Source of the DNA: Neodontobutis hainanensis
Taxonomy: Eukaryota; Chordata; Actinopteri; Gobiiformes; Odontobutidae
Reading direction: 5' to 3'
NCBI GenBank assembly: GCA_024349245.1
Contig: JALDNG010000007.1
Location: 6,771,501-6,835,500, forward strand
DNA: 64,000 nt
The notes under the pieces are model-generated. The model was not told the DNA's origin. It saw only the letters and a program-made list of their open reading frames with translations, and did not search any database. Both the position numbers and the translations under genes were made by a program. Positions 11,944 through 23,200 of this stretch are shown here, piece by piece. The number at the start of each line of letters is the position of its first letter. The stretch's first letter is position 1.

Positions 11944-12142
11944 TCATCGCATGGTCCAACCCTAAAGCACAGAAGACGTCAATAATATATTTTTGATAGA
12001 GTACGAACATACCGTGTAATACCTAGCTCAAATTCAGTATAGCCGTGTAAGTTATAGCCTATATATGTGTGCGTACATTAACTACCTAAAGCTTTCAGTT
12101 TACCTGAATTAGCTCAGTCAATTGTCCTTTATCGCGTCTCAT
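11944..12142 (-). promoter_or_regulatory. rnft2 5' UTR exon with an upstream ORF
   Basis: A 5' exon ends at 12114 with donor gtaaac (CTAATTCAG|gtaaac). The next exon begins at 11961. Across this junction an ATG at 12142-12140 opens a short uORF (MRRDKGQLTELIQ, then GWTMR, then TGA at 11946-11944), ending just before the main start at 11933. Two more short out-of-frame ATGs precede the main start. The uORF is seen in sequence; a translational role is inferred. Confidence 0.4.
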
Positions 12143-12854
12143 TTTGATGTACTCCCCGCTAGTAAAGATGCTTTGCTATTAGATGCTGAGATGCCCTGTA
12201 TCCCAGCCTCCCACCTCGAAAAACTTCCTGTATGACGCAACACGTGATTCTTTTTGACCAATCAGAATCCTTCTTCCCACCACACAATATCCGTGCAGTG
12301 GATATTTGTTTTGCTGCTGTCAGAGTCCGTTGGACAAAAATAGTGTAACAGCTAGTAAATTAAACGTTGGCTTTTGATGACTGGTCTAACTTCGAAAGGA
12401 AACACCGTGATACTGGATAAACGTTTAAAGATAAACGTGTACTATTGGTACTTATCATTACGGTATTACTAATGTAAGCTAACGAGCTTCTAGCTAACAG
12501 GCTAACAAAATAGTGTTTAATACACTCGTATTTTTGTGAGTTCGCTATAAAGCGGTTTAGGGCTGAATTTCCGTTTACTTTTTAGTCTAATACATTTTGA
12601 TTGATCATGGGCTAGCTAATGTTGCTAAACCGACCCATAGTGGGGGGAGCATGTATATGCCGTATCCATGGCTTTTCTTTTATATGTATTTTGCATCTAA
12701 GCTATAGTTTTGTTTACTTAACATTTGAAGTCAGCGGACATAAATTGTTACATTCACCAGTAAGAAAAGCCCACAATAGTCCAAGACCTGTGCGGGACAG
12801 GACGTTAATTTTTGAGAAAGCCACCGTCAGTAGCATCTCTCTGAAGGCCATGCT
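11962..12854. promoter_or_regulatory. Divergent rnft2/spring1 promoter region
   Basis: The rnft2 and spring1 transcripts head away from each other from this interval, and their 5' ends are likely only a few hundred bases apart. No clear TATA box was seen. There is an E-box CACGTG at about 12241 and an inverted CCAAT (attctgattggt-like, on minus) near 12260. A spurious plus-strand ORF at 12619-12858 overlaps the spring1 start in another frame. Confidence 0.4.
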
Positions 12855-14081
12855 ATGATGGTGCTGCGGCGGCTATTGAGGAAGCGCTGGGTGCTCGGAG
12901 TAGTCTTTGGGTTGTCCCTTATCTACTTTCTCACAAGCACACTTAAACAGGTACAATGAGTTATTTTTTTAATACCAAAATTGCATATGTTTTTCTCTCA
13001 CTGAGATAGGGATTATGAAAACTAATTATTGAATCCAAAAATGAAAATGTGATTCCTTTTATTTTCTCAGGAGGAAAGAACCATAAGGGACCGTACACTG
13101 TTGGAGGTTAGGGATTCTGACCATCGCATCCAATGGAAAGTCCGTTTTAACCTGGGCAACAGCAGCCGACAGATCAGTCAGTGCAGGAACTCCATTCAGG
13201 GCAAAACACTGCTCACAGATGAACTTGGTGTGTAAAGACAGCTAATGCTTGCCATAACACACAGTTCCTAGCATTAGAGTATTCTTTACCTGCTTTGTGT
13301 TTCTGTTTTTCAGGTTATGTCTGTGAGAGAAAAGACTTGCTAGTTAACAGCTGCTGTAACGTCAATGCTCCCAGCACTAGACAGTACATTTGTAAGAGCT
13401 GCCTGGCCAATGGCTGCTGCAGCATCTATGAGTATTGTGTGTCTTGCTGCCTCCAGCCAGATAAGGTAATTTGTCACGCAACCATGTCCATGTCACAACA
13501 CTTTGACACTGAGGTTAGACATGTGTCACAGTGCTAAAGGAACTGATGAAAATCTACATGGGAACACGCTACTCTTATTAAACTGTATCTATGTTCTGTT
13601 CAACAGCAACCTCTGCTTGAACGCTTCTTGAACCGTGCAGCTGAAGGTTTCCAGAATCTCTTCACTGCTGTAGAGGATCATTTTGAGTTGTGCCTGGCCA
13701 AGTGTAGAACATCTTCACAAGTATGTTATAAACTGAATTTATATTTTAGTGTCACAGTCTAGTGTCAGTGTAGAGTAGTGTCACAGTTGTGTAATTATAC
13801 CAAACTGATTTTGAGAATGTTTATATAATAATAATAATAATAATTGCTAGAATAATTATTAAAAAAATGCATTCAAAACAACTAAACTAAATAACTGTAT
13901 AATAAAATAATAATTTTCACTTATACTTTAATTTCAGATAGCAAAGCCATTTTTTACAGAAATACTCAATTGTGTGTTTTTTTTTTTCCTTCTGCAGAGT
14001 GTCCAGCATGAGAACACTTATCGAAACTCTCAAGCCAAGTACTGCTATGGAGAAAGTCCACCAGAGCTGCTACCTATTTGA
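12855..14081 (+). CDS. spring1: SPRING1 (C12orf49), Golgi/ER membrane regulator of SREBP processing
   Basis: Five exons: 12855-12950, 13071-13227, 13314-13465, 13607-13720 and 13998-14081. They give 603 nt, or 200 residues (human about 205), all phases consistent. SPRING licenses site-1 protease and SCAP function in the SREBP pathway. The start is the first of two tandem ATGs at 12855; a stop codon lies in frame just upstream (12831-12833). Residues 4-11 are basic (LRRLLRKR), followed by one membrane anchor (WVLGVVFGLSLIYFL). The luminal part has an N-glycosylation site (NLGNSS) and a dense Cys-rich core split over exons 2-4: ELGYVCERKDLL, CCNVNAPSTRQYICKSC and CCSIYEYCVSCCLQP. The C terminus is AKYCYGESPPELLPI. 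The match to remembered human C12orf49 is strong in every exon. Confidence 0.95.
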
Positions 14082-15491
14082 GAGTTTGTCTTTTCCCTCG
14101 GGCTTATGAAGTACACATTGCCAATTATAAATTGACAGGCCACTATTGCTGCACAGAGAAGAGACTCTGCATCTGAACTGCTGTTGTCAGATTTTCCACA
14201 ATAGTGGCTAAGAGATGAAGACATTTAAACTGACCTCAAATTGGACAGAATTTGTGTGTTTTTAATTATTTACACTTCATAAGTGCATCACATGTTCATA
14301 CATTCATCCGTGATGATCGTCAGGTATGCATCTCTGGCAGCTCACACATCCATCAGCTCATTTCAGGAAATAGGCAACAACTCAAATTTGCAAACATTCA
14401 GGATGTTTTTTTTTTTATGTTGATTTTTATTTTTTTATATTGTTAAATGTTAACGAATGTGCATGCTTATTAAACTGCTATTTAATAAAAAGTCACTGTG
14501 AAGTTACATAGGTCTGTTCAATGCAACCTGTGTTTGTACACATTTTCAAAATGTTATAGCGAAATAGCCTAAAGAATAACCTAGACATCCAGCCTCCTCG
14601 TACGACATATTCAATATACTTTAAAACTTGACAGTCCCATGAGAGTTTGTTGCAGTACAGTTGAAGGTGAAAGAACAAAGTTTTGCAATGTTGCTGATGT
14701 ACACCGAAAGTACAAAACTTTAAGTACAAAACTCCTAATTTAGTGGTAAAATATCATTGTCCAGAGCAATGGAGCCATTTCATCAACTACAATGAGGAAA
14801 AATAATGATTCTACCTAAATACAGCTGTGCGTACAAACAAAGCAATCTGGGATAGTTAGCTTTTTTTATTTTTATTTTTTTACCTGCAATTACTAGTTTT
14901 TCTTCTCAGCCTGTATTACAAAAAAAAAGAATTACATTTGTAATTAAATTTTAATTGATCACTTAATTTGAGGAGGACGTGGCCCACATTAATCTTTGTT
15001 ACAGTGCTGTTGTTCTTCCAACTCTCACTGATGGAAGTCTGACAGACTTATCTGCCTTCCCCTGCACTGTCCATCTGTCCACTGTTCACTGTTCACTGTG
15101 TTGTACAGTAATTGGAGTCCAAAGCAGTGGCTTCTTTAAGGGGATTTCTATCAGGTTCACCTCAGGCAACAAGCTCGCTCACAAGGGATAGTTAGCTAGA
15201 GTAAAACAATTAATCATTGTGAAGGCTGAGAAAACAAACTGGCATGATTAGGAAATGTATTAGAAGACCCCCTCATTTGGCACATTGATTAATTACGACC
15301 ACATGGTATTGATGTCACACAAAGAACAGCAGTTTCTGTAAAATGTTAATGATAAAATTTACTAAATGTAACTACAAAAACATTTACATTTAGAACTGTT
15401 TTAAGATAATGTACGTTGTACTTGTTTATATATGTATATGTTTATATAAAACAGTTTAAACAGACAAACTAAATATATAATACTTCAAAGA
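14082..15491. other. spring1 3' UTR and convergent intergenic gap
   Basis: The 3' UTR of spring1 probably ends after AATAAA at about 14483-14488. The rest, up to the LIF-like gene stop at 15492, is AT-rich with homopolymer runs. Two ATTTA motifs on the minus strand (about 15360 and 15470) belong to the cytokine 3' UTR side. No gene is seen. Confidence 0.45.
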
Positions 15492-16417
15492 TTACAACAG
15501 GTATCCACTGCCTTCCAAGAAATTTTTATCTCTTGTCTTAGATGGTTTTTGCTTGATCTTTACTGTCCCGTTCACCTTTGACTTTTTTACAAGCTCAAGC
15601 CTGTGCTCCAGCCAGTCCAGGTAACACGTGCCCGCTTTCAGGAGAGTGTGGCACCACTTCTTCCGTTCAAACGTATTCTTAGGCATCTTAGGTGGTGGTG
15701 GGTTTGAGGTGCAGTTACTTCCCAAGACGTACTTCAGACACATTCTGAGCGTTTTGACCCTGTAGATGGAGTTATTGAGCATCTGGTGAAGTGACTCATC
15801 TTCAGGGTTCAGATTGTCTTTCTGGTCTTTTAGAATTTTGTCCAAGCCAAGAGTTAAGAAAATCAGACTGCACTGTACTTTGTCCTTCACTAAAGAGGAG
15901 TTCTGGTCCACAGTGAGCTCAGGAAAACCTGGAGTCCAATTACCAAGGTTGTGCCCATTGGCATTGTCCTGGAAATAATACATGAAGCTGAACTAAGTAA
16001 AGTGCATTAACTCTTACTGTGAATAAAACATGCTGTTTAATGAAATGCAAAGACACAAAATTGCTTAAATCCAGCTTTAAATATATAAATATATATATTT
16101 AATGCTACATATTCAGATGAATGTGACATCACACAGTACTTACAAATATTGTTAAACTCTTTTCCACTTCGTTTTTGGCCAAAGAGGCTAGTCGTACGGG
16201 ATTGCAGGGCAAAACTTTGCTTGCATGGTTCTTTAATGAATGGACAGCCTCCAAACTGTGCAACAGGATCACCGTCCAGGGCAGTGTAATCTTCAGTAAA
16301 CCTGCAAATGGTTGTGCCCGTCAGTGTGAATTTAAGTATAAAACAGAAAGTGCACATGAAAAGCTTTGAAAGATAAATGACATAGTAAACACACGAAGTA
16401 CCTGCTTTGTGTCTCAT
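15492..16417 (-). CDS. lif: LIF-like IL-6-family cytokine
   Basis: Three coding exons: 16402-16417 (16 nt), 16144-16301 and 15492-15968. They give 651 nt, or 216 residues. A tiny first coding exon in phase 1 followed by a phase-0 intron is the LIF-type layout. The start at 16417 gives a classical signal peptide (MRHKAGLL, then LPWTVILLHSLEAVHS). An in-frame upstream ATG at 16471 would bury it. The mature part is predicted helical with paired Cys (LPCNPVRLA; TLRMCLKYVLGSNC; KKWCHTLLKAGTCYLDW) and N-glycosylation sites (NSS, NNS, NCTS, NGT). Its middle, DKILKDQKDNLNPEDESLH, parallels human LIF around RDQKILNPSALSLH. FERKKWCHTLL parallels FQKKKLGCQLL. A basic C-terminal tail (KIKQKPSKTRDK) is extra. 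It is secreted and expected to signal through gp130/LIFR. The M17/MSH name used in fish could apply to this gene or to its neighbour. Confidence 0.72.
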
Positions 16418-17288
16418 TCTGAATGAACAGTAGTCATCATGTCGTAAGATGATTTTATCATTTTGCATCACCCAGAGGAGGAGTAATAAGGGCTGAAGCT
16501 ACGCTTATTTGTAAGTTCTCAAGTTAACCCATCAAGACTGCCAGGTCAACACCAAGATCTTTATCTATTTAATCTATCTATTGCAGTTTTCAGTGCAGAA
16601 TCTATATTTAACACAGTTGAATTTATTGTGCTTTATACACATTACAAACGTTTTCTTATTATGTGTCAGAATCTCCCCATATCTGGGTATACGCAAGTGC
16701 CTTGAATTGTGACACATTTTCAACATAAATGATTGTGTCCTCATCTGATCGTCCTGATGCAACACTTCCTGAGAAGATATGACTTTACCATAAAGCTTGA
16801 CCAAATTCTTTCATTTGAGTGTCACTGGAACGTTTGGGGAAGTAGCAGTGAAACAAGATGTTCGACAGTTTGGAAATAAAGTGCACATGCACATAAATGA
16901 CTTTATTAACATCAACTCACATCTTATGTTTACAAAAAAAAACACATGCTATGTCAGTCTCAAATACAGATACCAACATATGAGATCCTTACAGCATTGT
17001 TTGTTGAATTGTATTGAAATATAAATACAGTTTTCAGTTTAAATAGTTGATAGTAATCTAAACAGAAACACACAAAGTATTATACAGTACAATAGTAATA
17101 TAATAAATATTTTAAATGATTCATTTCACATTTTCTTTTAAAATAAATATGTAAAAAAATACACAATACAATGCAATACATACTATAAGACCCTAACAAC
17201 TGCAGCCTTTCCTCTTATGGCTCGTTTCATTTTACACCAGGACAATAGTGCACCACCAAGCTTTAGTTCATACCAAAAGACTTTACAG
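16418..17288 (-). other. Spacer between the tandem cytokine genes, with AU-rich 3' UTR of the upstream gene
   Basis: At least six ATTTA pentamers on the minus strand (taaat on plus) lie within about 16890-17145. An AATAAA signal lies at 16902-16907 on minus. AU-rich elements of this kind mark unstable cytokine mRNAs. No other gene is visible. Confidence 0.45.
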
Positions 17289-18174
17289 TCACGTGCAACT
17301 GTAACACTTGTTTTTACATATCAGTCTTTCCTGCACAATCCTGGCCACTTGTGCCTGCCACTCCTTCAGTCTGACAAGCACAGCCCACCCGTACACTTTG
17401 ATTTTGTACCTTTTATTGTGGGACAGCTGCAGTGGCGCTGGTGTTGTTGGGACAACAATGTCCGGCTCCAGGATTTTGAGAAGCAACTGTACTTGACTCA
17501 CAAAATGTCTGCATCTCTGTGTAACATGCATCAAGGGTGTTGTAACAAGTTCTGGTTCTTTCCAAATGTCCTTATTGTATTGATTTAATTTGTCAATGTG
17601 CAGTTTAAAAAGCAAGGCCTTGCTGTAGATGCTCTGCAGCTTTTCAGTAACACTGTGACCATTTATGTTGGAATTAGGCACGTCACCAGTCGCTGATTTG
17701 TTGGACCTGGGTCCATGAGTGCTTATCTGTAAGAAAAACACCCAGTTACCATTGGTTCCCAAAACCCACAGTAGTTTACATTTGTGTTCTGTCAAAGAAA
17801 GAATGACAGTAACAAAAATAAGCTGGGTTCTTACATAATCTTTAAGTAAAAGATCTGTTTCTCTTTCAAATAATTTTAAAATAGATTTGCAGCGGTTTGT
17901 GTTGTCTTGACAGGAGTCTGAAGCTGGGGCAGAAATCACCCGACTCCACTGAATCTCCAGGAGCATGAAGAGCAGTACTAGAGAGACAAGTCAAAAAAAG
18001 GCTCATGGCAACATCTGCACAATTATTGTAACTGTGAAAACCATCGTTAATGTATTATAAGCTCAGTATCAATAATTTAAAGAAAGTTGTAGTTCTTTGT
18101 AGCAGAAAAATACCATAATTTTTAAGTTGTTGGTTACCTGCGTGTTGTAGAGCTTGATTCTGTTTAAAATCCAT
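17289..18174 (-). CDS. CNTF/M17-like IL-6-family cytokine (positional counterpart of OSM)
   Basis: Three coding exons: 18138-18174 (37 nt), 17835-17977 and 17289-17726. They give 618 nt, or 205 residues. Intron phases (1, then 0) are the same as in the LIF-like gene next door. The N terminus MDFKQNQALQHAVLLFML with LLFMLLEIQWSRVIS is a signal peptide, probably cleaved near SAPA. Helix A: CKSILKLFERETDLLLKDYI, reminiscent of OSM/CNTF helix A. Helix D: KVYGWAVLVRLKEWQAQVAR, resembling the CNTF segment that ends in QELSQW. Cys residues at CQDNTNRC and the C-terminal CKNKCYSC are seen. The gene lies tail-to-head with the LIF-like gene and 2.1 kb from castor1, exactly where OSM sits in human. I cannot say from sequence alone whether it should be named m17, msh or osm. 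Confidence 0.68.
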
Positions 18175-18210
18175 ACTGACAAAATCTGAAAATGCAAAAC
18201 CTCACTGATC

Positions 18211-18218
18211 TATATATA
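18211..18218 (-). promoter_or_regulatory. TATA box of the CNTF/M17-like cytokine gene
   Basis: TATATATA read on the minus strand, about 37-44 bp upstream of the ATG at 18174. This spacing implies a very short 5' UTR with the TSS near 18185. A TATA promoter suits an inducible cytokine. Confidence 0.4.
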
Positions 18219-18424
18219 CTTTAAGTGAAGGATCATTTTTCCGCCCCCAGTGACACATACACACAGTAAACAGACACACAACAACAATCTATCTGATCCA
18301 TGACAACATTTCTGGTTCTCCCTCATGTAGTGATTACTACATGAGTAATACTTGGACATGTAATACTTGTCATTTTTAGCAAAGGCTTGACTTAAATGTG
18401 GATATTACTTATCCAACATCCATG

Positions 18425-18640
18425 CAATCTCTCTCTAGTCTTATCTTATCTATAGGTCAACTGGGGTCGCTAAAGTGTCCCTTCTGAATGAATGTGAGAG
18501 TGAATAGTTGTCCGTCACTGTCAATATCTAAAGATCTGACCATTGTCCATTGAGTGTAGCCCATCTAAGGCCCAAAGTTGCTGGGATAGGCTCCAGTCAC
18601 CTGCAACCACTAACGGGACCAAGCGGAGGAAAATGAAAGA
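18425..18640. mobile_element. L2-like LINE 3'-end fragment
   Basis: Contains the phrase gttgctgggataggctccag followed by tcacctgcaacc and gaccaagcgg. This is the well-known tail region of fish L2-type LINEs. It is diverged and lacks ORFs. Classification is from memory of the consensus, not a search. Confidence 0.55.
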
Positions 18641-18654
18641 GCAATAGATACAGC

Positions 18655-19110
18655 AGAAGAAGAAGAAGAAGTTTTATTTATATAGCGCCTTTCCGTAGCT
18701 CAAGGTCGCTTTACATTTCACAAATACAGTACATACAAACACTTACATATACATCTATATACACACATCACATAATACATATAGTTGGGATTATCCGAAA
18801 CGCTTGTTGAATAGATATGTTTTTAACTGGGACTTAAATGCACCCACAGATGAGATGTTTTGCAGTATAAGAGGCAGTGTAACTGAGGAGCGTTTGTACT
18901 AAAGGCCCTTCCACCAACAGTAGACAGACGGAAACGAGGGATGGTCAACAGACCAAGTTCGGCTGATCTAAGGGACCGGACGGGGCGGTAAGGGGAGAGT
19001 AGGTCAGACAGATATTTGTGAGCGAGACCATTTCATGCTTTGAACGTAAGAAGCAATAGAGCGCCTGGTGGAGATGAGAACTCTTGCGGCTGAGTTTTGA
19101 ACATAAAAGA
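18655..19110. repeat. Dispersed fish repeat with a TTTATATAGCGCCTTTC signature, after an (AAG)n run
   Basis: After an (AAG)n microsatellite at 18655-18674 comes ttttatttatatagcgcctt and tcgctttacatttcacaaat, a sequence I recognise as a common interspersed repeat in teleost genomes. No ORF is intact. The family is left unclassified. Confidence 0.45.
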
Positions 19111-19579
19111 AAGCAAGATCAATAGCTACAGCAATAACAAGCTCTAATTATTAAGCAAGTAAAACATTAGTTTAACCTCCCTGGGCATTTCTAATAGGAA
19201 ATACATTTTTATTTAATAGCTCTTTCCACTGGATTTGATAAAGCTTCACATGACCATATTTTACTATTAAAACATTAAAAATATTGCGTTTATAGACTTT
19301 AACCGTACACTACATTTTTAGATTTACATTACATTAAGCCGATGCTAAATGGGTCAAGTGTCTTGCCCAACATTGGACATGTAGACGAGCGTCATTGTGA
19401 CACTGATGTAGTATGTTGTTTATCCAAGCAAAACAGAAAATATTACTCATTTCTATTTTTTACCTCTTTACTACAATTATAGATGTAAAGAAAATTATTA
19501 CCACAAACTTGACTCAAGGAACATTAGTGGCACACCCACAAAGATGCCAAGAATTTACGATGAGACAGTTTCTAAACAC

Positions 19580-19585
19580 TTTATT
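19580..19585 (-). terminator. castor1 poly(A) signal AATAAA
   Basis: AATAAA on minus, about 680 nt beyond the castor1 stop codon at 20263. Cleavage soon after it would give a 3' UTR of about 0.7 kb. Confidence 0.35.
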
Positions 19586-20262
19586 GAATGAAGCAGCACA
19601 AAATTACAAATGTATACAGAATACTTTCACTTTAAACTGTAAAAAAGATGGCTGTACCAGGAAGTAAATATGTAACTAATATGAACCAATTTAAAAAAAA
19701 AAGGTTATTGTGCAAATTACAATAAGACAGTGTTATTGACCTTGAATAATGCTACAGTTGAGAAATATTGACCTGAAAATAAATGCACTGACCAACCTTA
19801 AGCAAACCTATTTAAGGAGTTATATGTGTGTGTGTTGTCTGTGCTAAACCCTTTTAGTAAAAAAAAATAAAAATAAAAAATAAAATCCCATGACCTCAGG
19901 AACACAAGTGCCTATTAGACACATGGCAAAAACATTAAATACTGGAAGCCTTTGTTGTTTTAGCACTGGTGAAATGTTCAGTATTCAACTTGGATATTCT
20001 AAGTCCTGAGCTTTTTGTGTGTGATTTTTGATCAGGAGTGATTGTGCTAAGGTAGAAAGCGTGGAACAGTTAGCACTAGAGGCCTCACAGTCAAAACACG
20101 CCGCACAGAAACGCCTCCAATGTTCTTTGATGGCAACTTTGTAGTGGTTAATACTGCTGGAAACACAGAGCTAGTGTAGCAGGCCCAGCGTTAGCCTTGT
20201 TGTGTCGAGGCCGGTCTGACTGACTCTGGACTGGACAGAGGCCAAGGGGGATCCAGCGCTGC

Positions 20263-23200
20263 TCAGCTCACTCCGCTCAAGGCAGGTTCCTTTCTCTGAT
20301 GACGAAGCATGTCTGTCACATTCACAATGTCTTCTTCAGGAACCTAGACAAAAGTAAAGTAAATTGGGTTTATGAATTTGTATGTTTTTATGTTTCTGGA
20401 CACTCAAAGAAAAATAGACATTAGTGTCAATCACCTCAGTCAAATATAATCAGCAGCTGACTAAGTCAATACGGAAAAACACATTTTCCACCACACACCA
20501 CATCCTGAACTGGGTTGACTATAACGTTATCGGTTTAATGATGTACTTTAGTCTGTAAGATTTTTTTTTTCTGTAGAAATTTCCTTTCCGAGTTGCTTCC
20601 CACCATCTCTTATATATATAAAAAAAAAATGCTCCTGAGACTTCTGTGTATAAAGAAATACAACCATTCTTTATTCTTCTTTAGGGTGCTTTGATAAACT
20701 TTGCTCACTCTTATTGAACTTAAACCCCAGTTAAAAAGAGGCACATTTTATTTGCTACGGTTGACTGCTGGATCTCTAATCATTCAATTTATTGATTCCA
20801 CATGACTAATGTTGAGGTTAAATCATGTGTTGCAAATGAAAAGGAAGTCAATGCAGAATATTATTATAATACTCTATTAATACAGAATCAATCCCATTTT
20901 AAAAAAGCACAGCTGCAAACCCATTCTGTGTCAATATTTCCAACCAATACTATTTATCTAGTCCACGCACAAAACGAAAAAAAGAGAAATACATCTAAGC
21001 ACCAAAATATGATGCATGATAAACAATGCTCCCCAAAACTTAAACAAACAAGCAAATGGAATTTATTCTTTAGAAAGTACTGGCATCAGAGGCTTCTCAC
21101 TCTTTTGAGACAGTGATATTTAGCCATTGATTAAAACATATCTGTTGCAGTTAGGTGGTTTATGCAATGATAGCTATACCATTATTATCAGGGTGTCTCC
21201 ATTCACATGAACAGGAGGTATTTAGGTAACAATTACACTGATTAGTCTAAAGCACTTTGAGTTACCCAGTGTATGAATTGTGCTATATAAATAAAAGTGC
21301 CTTGCCTAGTTATGGCATTATAATCTTTATGAAAAGTGAACAAGCACATTCTTAGGTTAATAAATAATGTCAGTCGGTGGACTACATTAGGCAATAAGTG
21401 AGCATTGCGTTGTTGAAGATAAAGCAGAATTTTTTTAAGATTTAATCTAGGATTTATCGTTTCATAACTGCGTATGTGGTCTGTCCCTAAGTTTTACTAG
21501 CATCATGAGATCTTCCAGATATAGTCGCTTAGAGTTGTTTAGTATGTTAACTCAATGCAGTCCCTACTATACAATCAAATGTATTTATTTATTCATTCAG
21601 ACACTCATTCACTGTCACATTCATTCACTAGGGCCACTTGTTTTTGGGACGGTGGGTGGAAGCCGGAGTACCCGGAGAGAACCCACAGTTATACCTGCAG
21701 GACGTGTAGACTCCTCACAGTAACCAATATTAATCAAAATAAAACCTAGGGAGGGATTGCAGTATAAATATCGATTGCATGTGTTATCTGGGTATTCCTG
21801 CTGACGGCACTTGCAAGAATGCACTTTATGTGATGCAGCCTTTGTAATCTTACAGTAGGCTTCTTTCATACTCATCCAGCATTTCATCCTGCTGTCATAA
21901 TAAACTCTAGAAATGCATGTCATTTAGTTTAGTAATAGTTTAGAAATCTCTTTAACCACAAACCCCCCTTTTCCACCACAAAATGTATTTGCAAATGAGT
22001 TGCAAATGCATTGCAAATACCATGTAATGTCAGTCATAAGACCAAGGTGCTTTTATGTTTTATAATGTGGTTATTTGTTAGGCTCTGACTTGAGAGGAAT
22101 CAACAGCCGTGCACTTTTTGTATTGCAGTGGAAGCAGAGTTAAGATAAATACTTATAATGCAAGTTAATGTGAACAGAAGTATTTTGTGTAGACAGTGAT
22201 AATGTTATGCTTCTGAAGTTTTGACACAAAAATAAATAAATGCCAATCTTTATTGATTAATGGACACTTGGTGAAATATTACCACCCTTGCATTAGAAAT
22301 GTCTAAATGAGAGCAAATAATCTACTCGTCATAGTCTACTTGTCAGACTCACCAGAGCGTGGTCGAAGCTGAATGTGCTGATGTAATAGGCAGAGATGTC
22401 ACTGTCTGCAAGAGGGCGGGAAATCTGGGCCACGATTCCACATTCATCTAAAGAGCAGAAAAAAGAAAAACGGATATGACATTTACTTGTTAATATTATT
22501 ATCGTAAAAGTGTAAAAAGGACTACCACTATAAAATATTTGGCATTTGTGTTAAGATAGATTAGAAAACATTCAAAGTCAAAACAATTTTTGATATATTA
22601 TATAATATATATATATTTTTTTTATACATTTTATCAATTTACCCACATTTTTAAAGGCATCTCCTGTGGACAGCAAAGACAGAAAATGTACAGGGAACAT
22701 GTTACCTGACTCTTGTCTATGACTTTAAATCCCTAATCTACAAGTGTAATAAAATATGTCAATCAATTACTAAACTATCAACTATTGTAAATAATAAATC
22801 ATTTGTCGTTATTCAAATTTATTCATGTTCTTCTGCTTAGTCCCGTTAAGGTGACTGGAGCTTGTCCCAGCAACTTTGGGCCTTATGCAGGGCACACCCC
22901 GGACAGTGGCACCTTAGTCACAGGGCTGACACTGACAGACAACCATTCACTCTCCCATAGTTTCACTAAAGACACTTTAGAGTTTTCTATTGACCTTTAC
23001 ATGCAATGTATAGGACGGTAATAGATAAGTAATCAGGAAAGTAAGTGTGTGATTTTACCATGTGCATTCTTTATGTTCTTACCAAAGCCAAGGGGCTGCC
23101 CTCCTATGCGCACCATCTTCCACAACTCTCCAGACGAGCTGGTGAAGAGGAGATCAGCAGGGAACCTACAAAAAACTAAATAAAATTACCTCAAGAACAC

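Noticed and set aside
16037..16471. 144-aa minus-strand ORF as the LIF-like protein
   Set aside because: It reads through the exon 1 donor and uses the wrong frame of exon 2. Splicing at 16402/16301 gives a signal peptide and a LIF-like frame.
20802..21116. 104-aa plus-strand ORF in the last castor1 intron
   Set aside because: AT-rich, Lys/Asn-biased translation with no domain and no flanking gene signals. It looks like chance.
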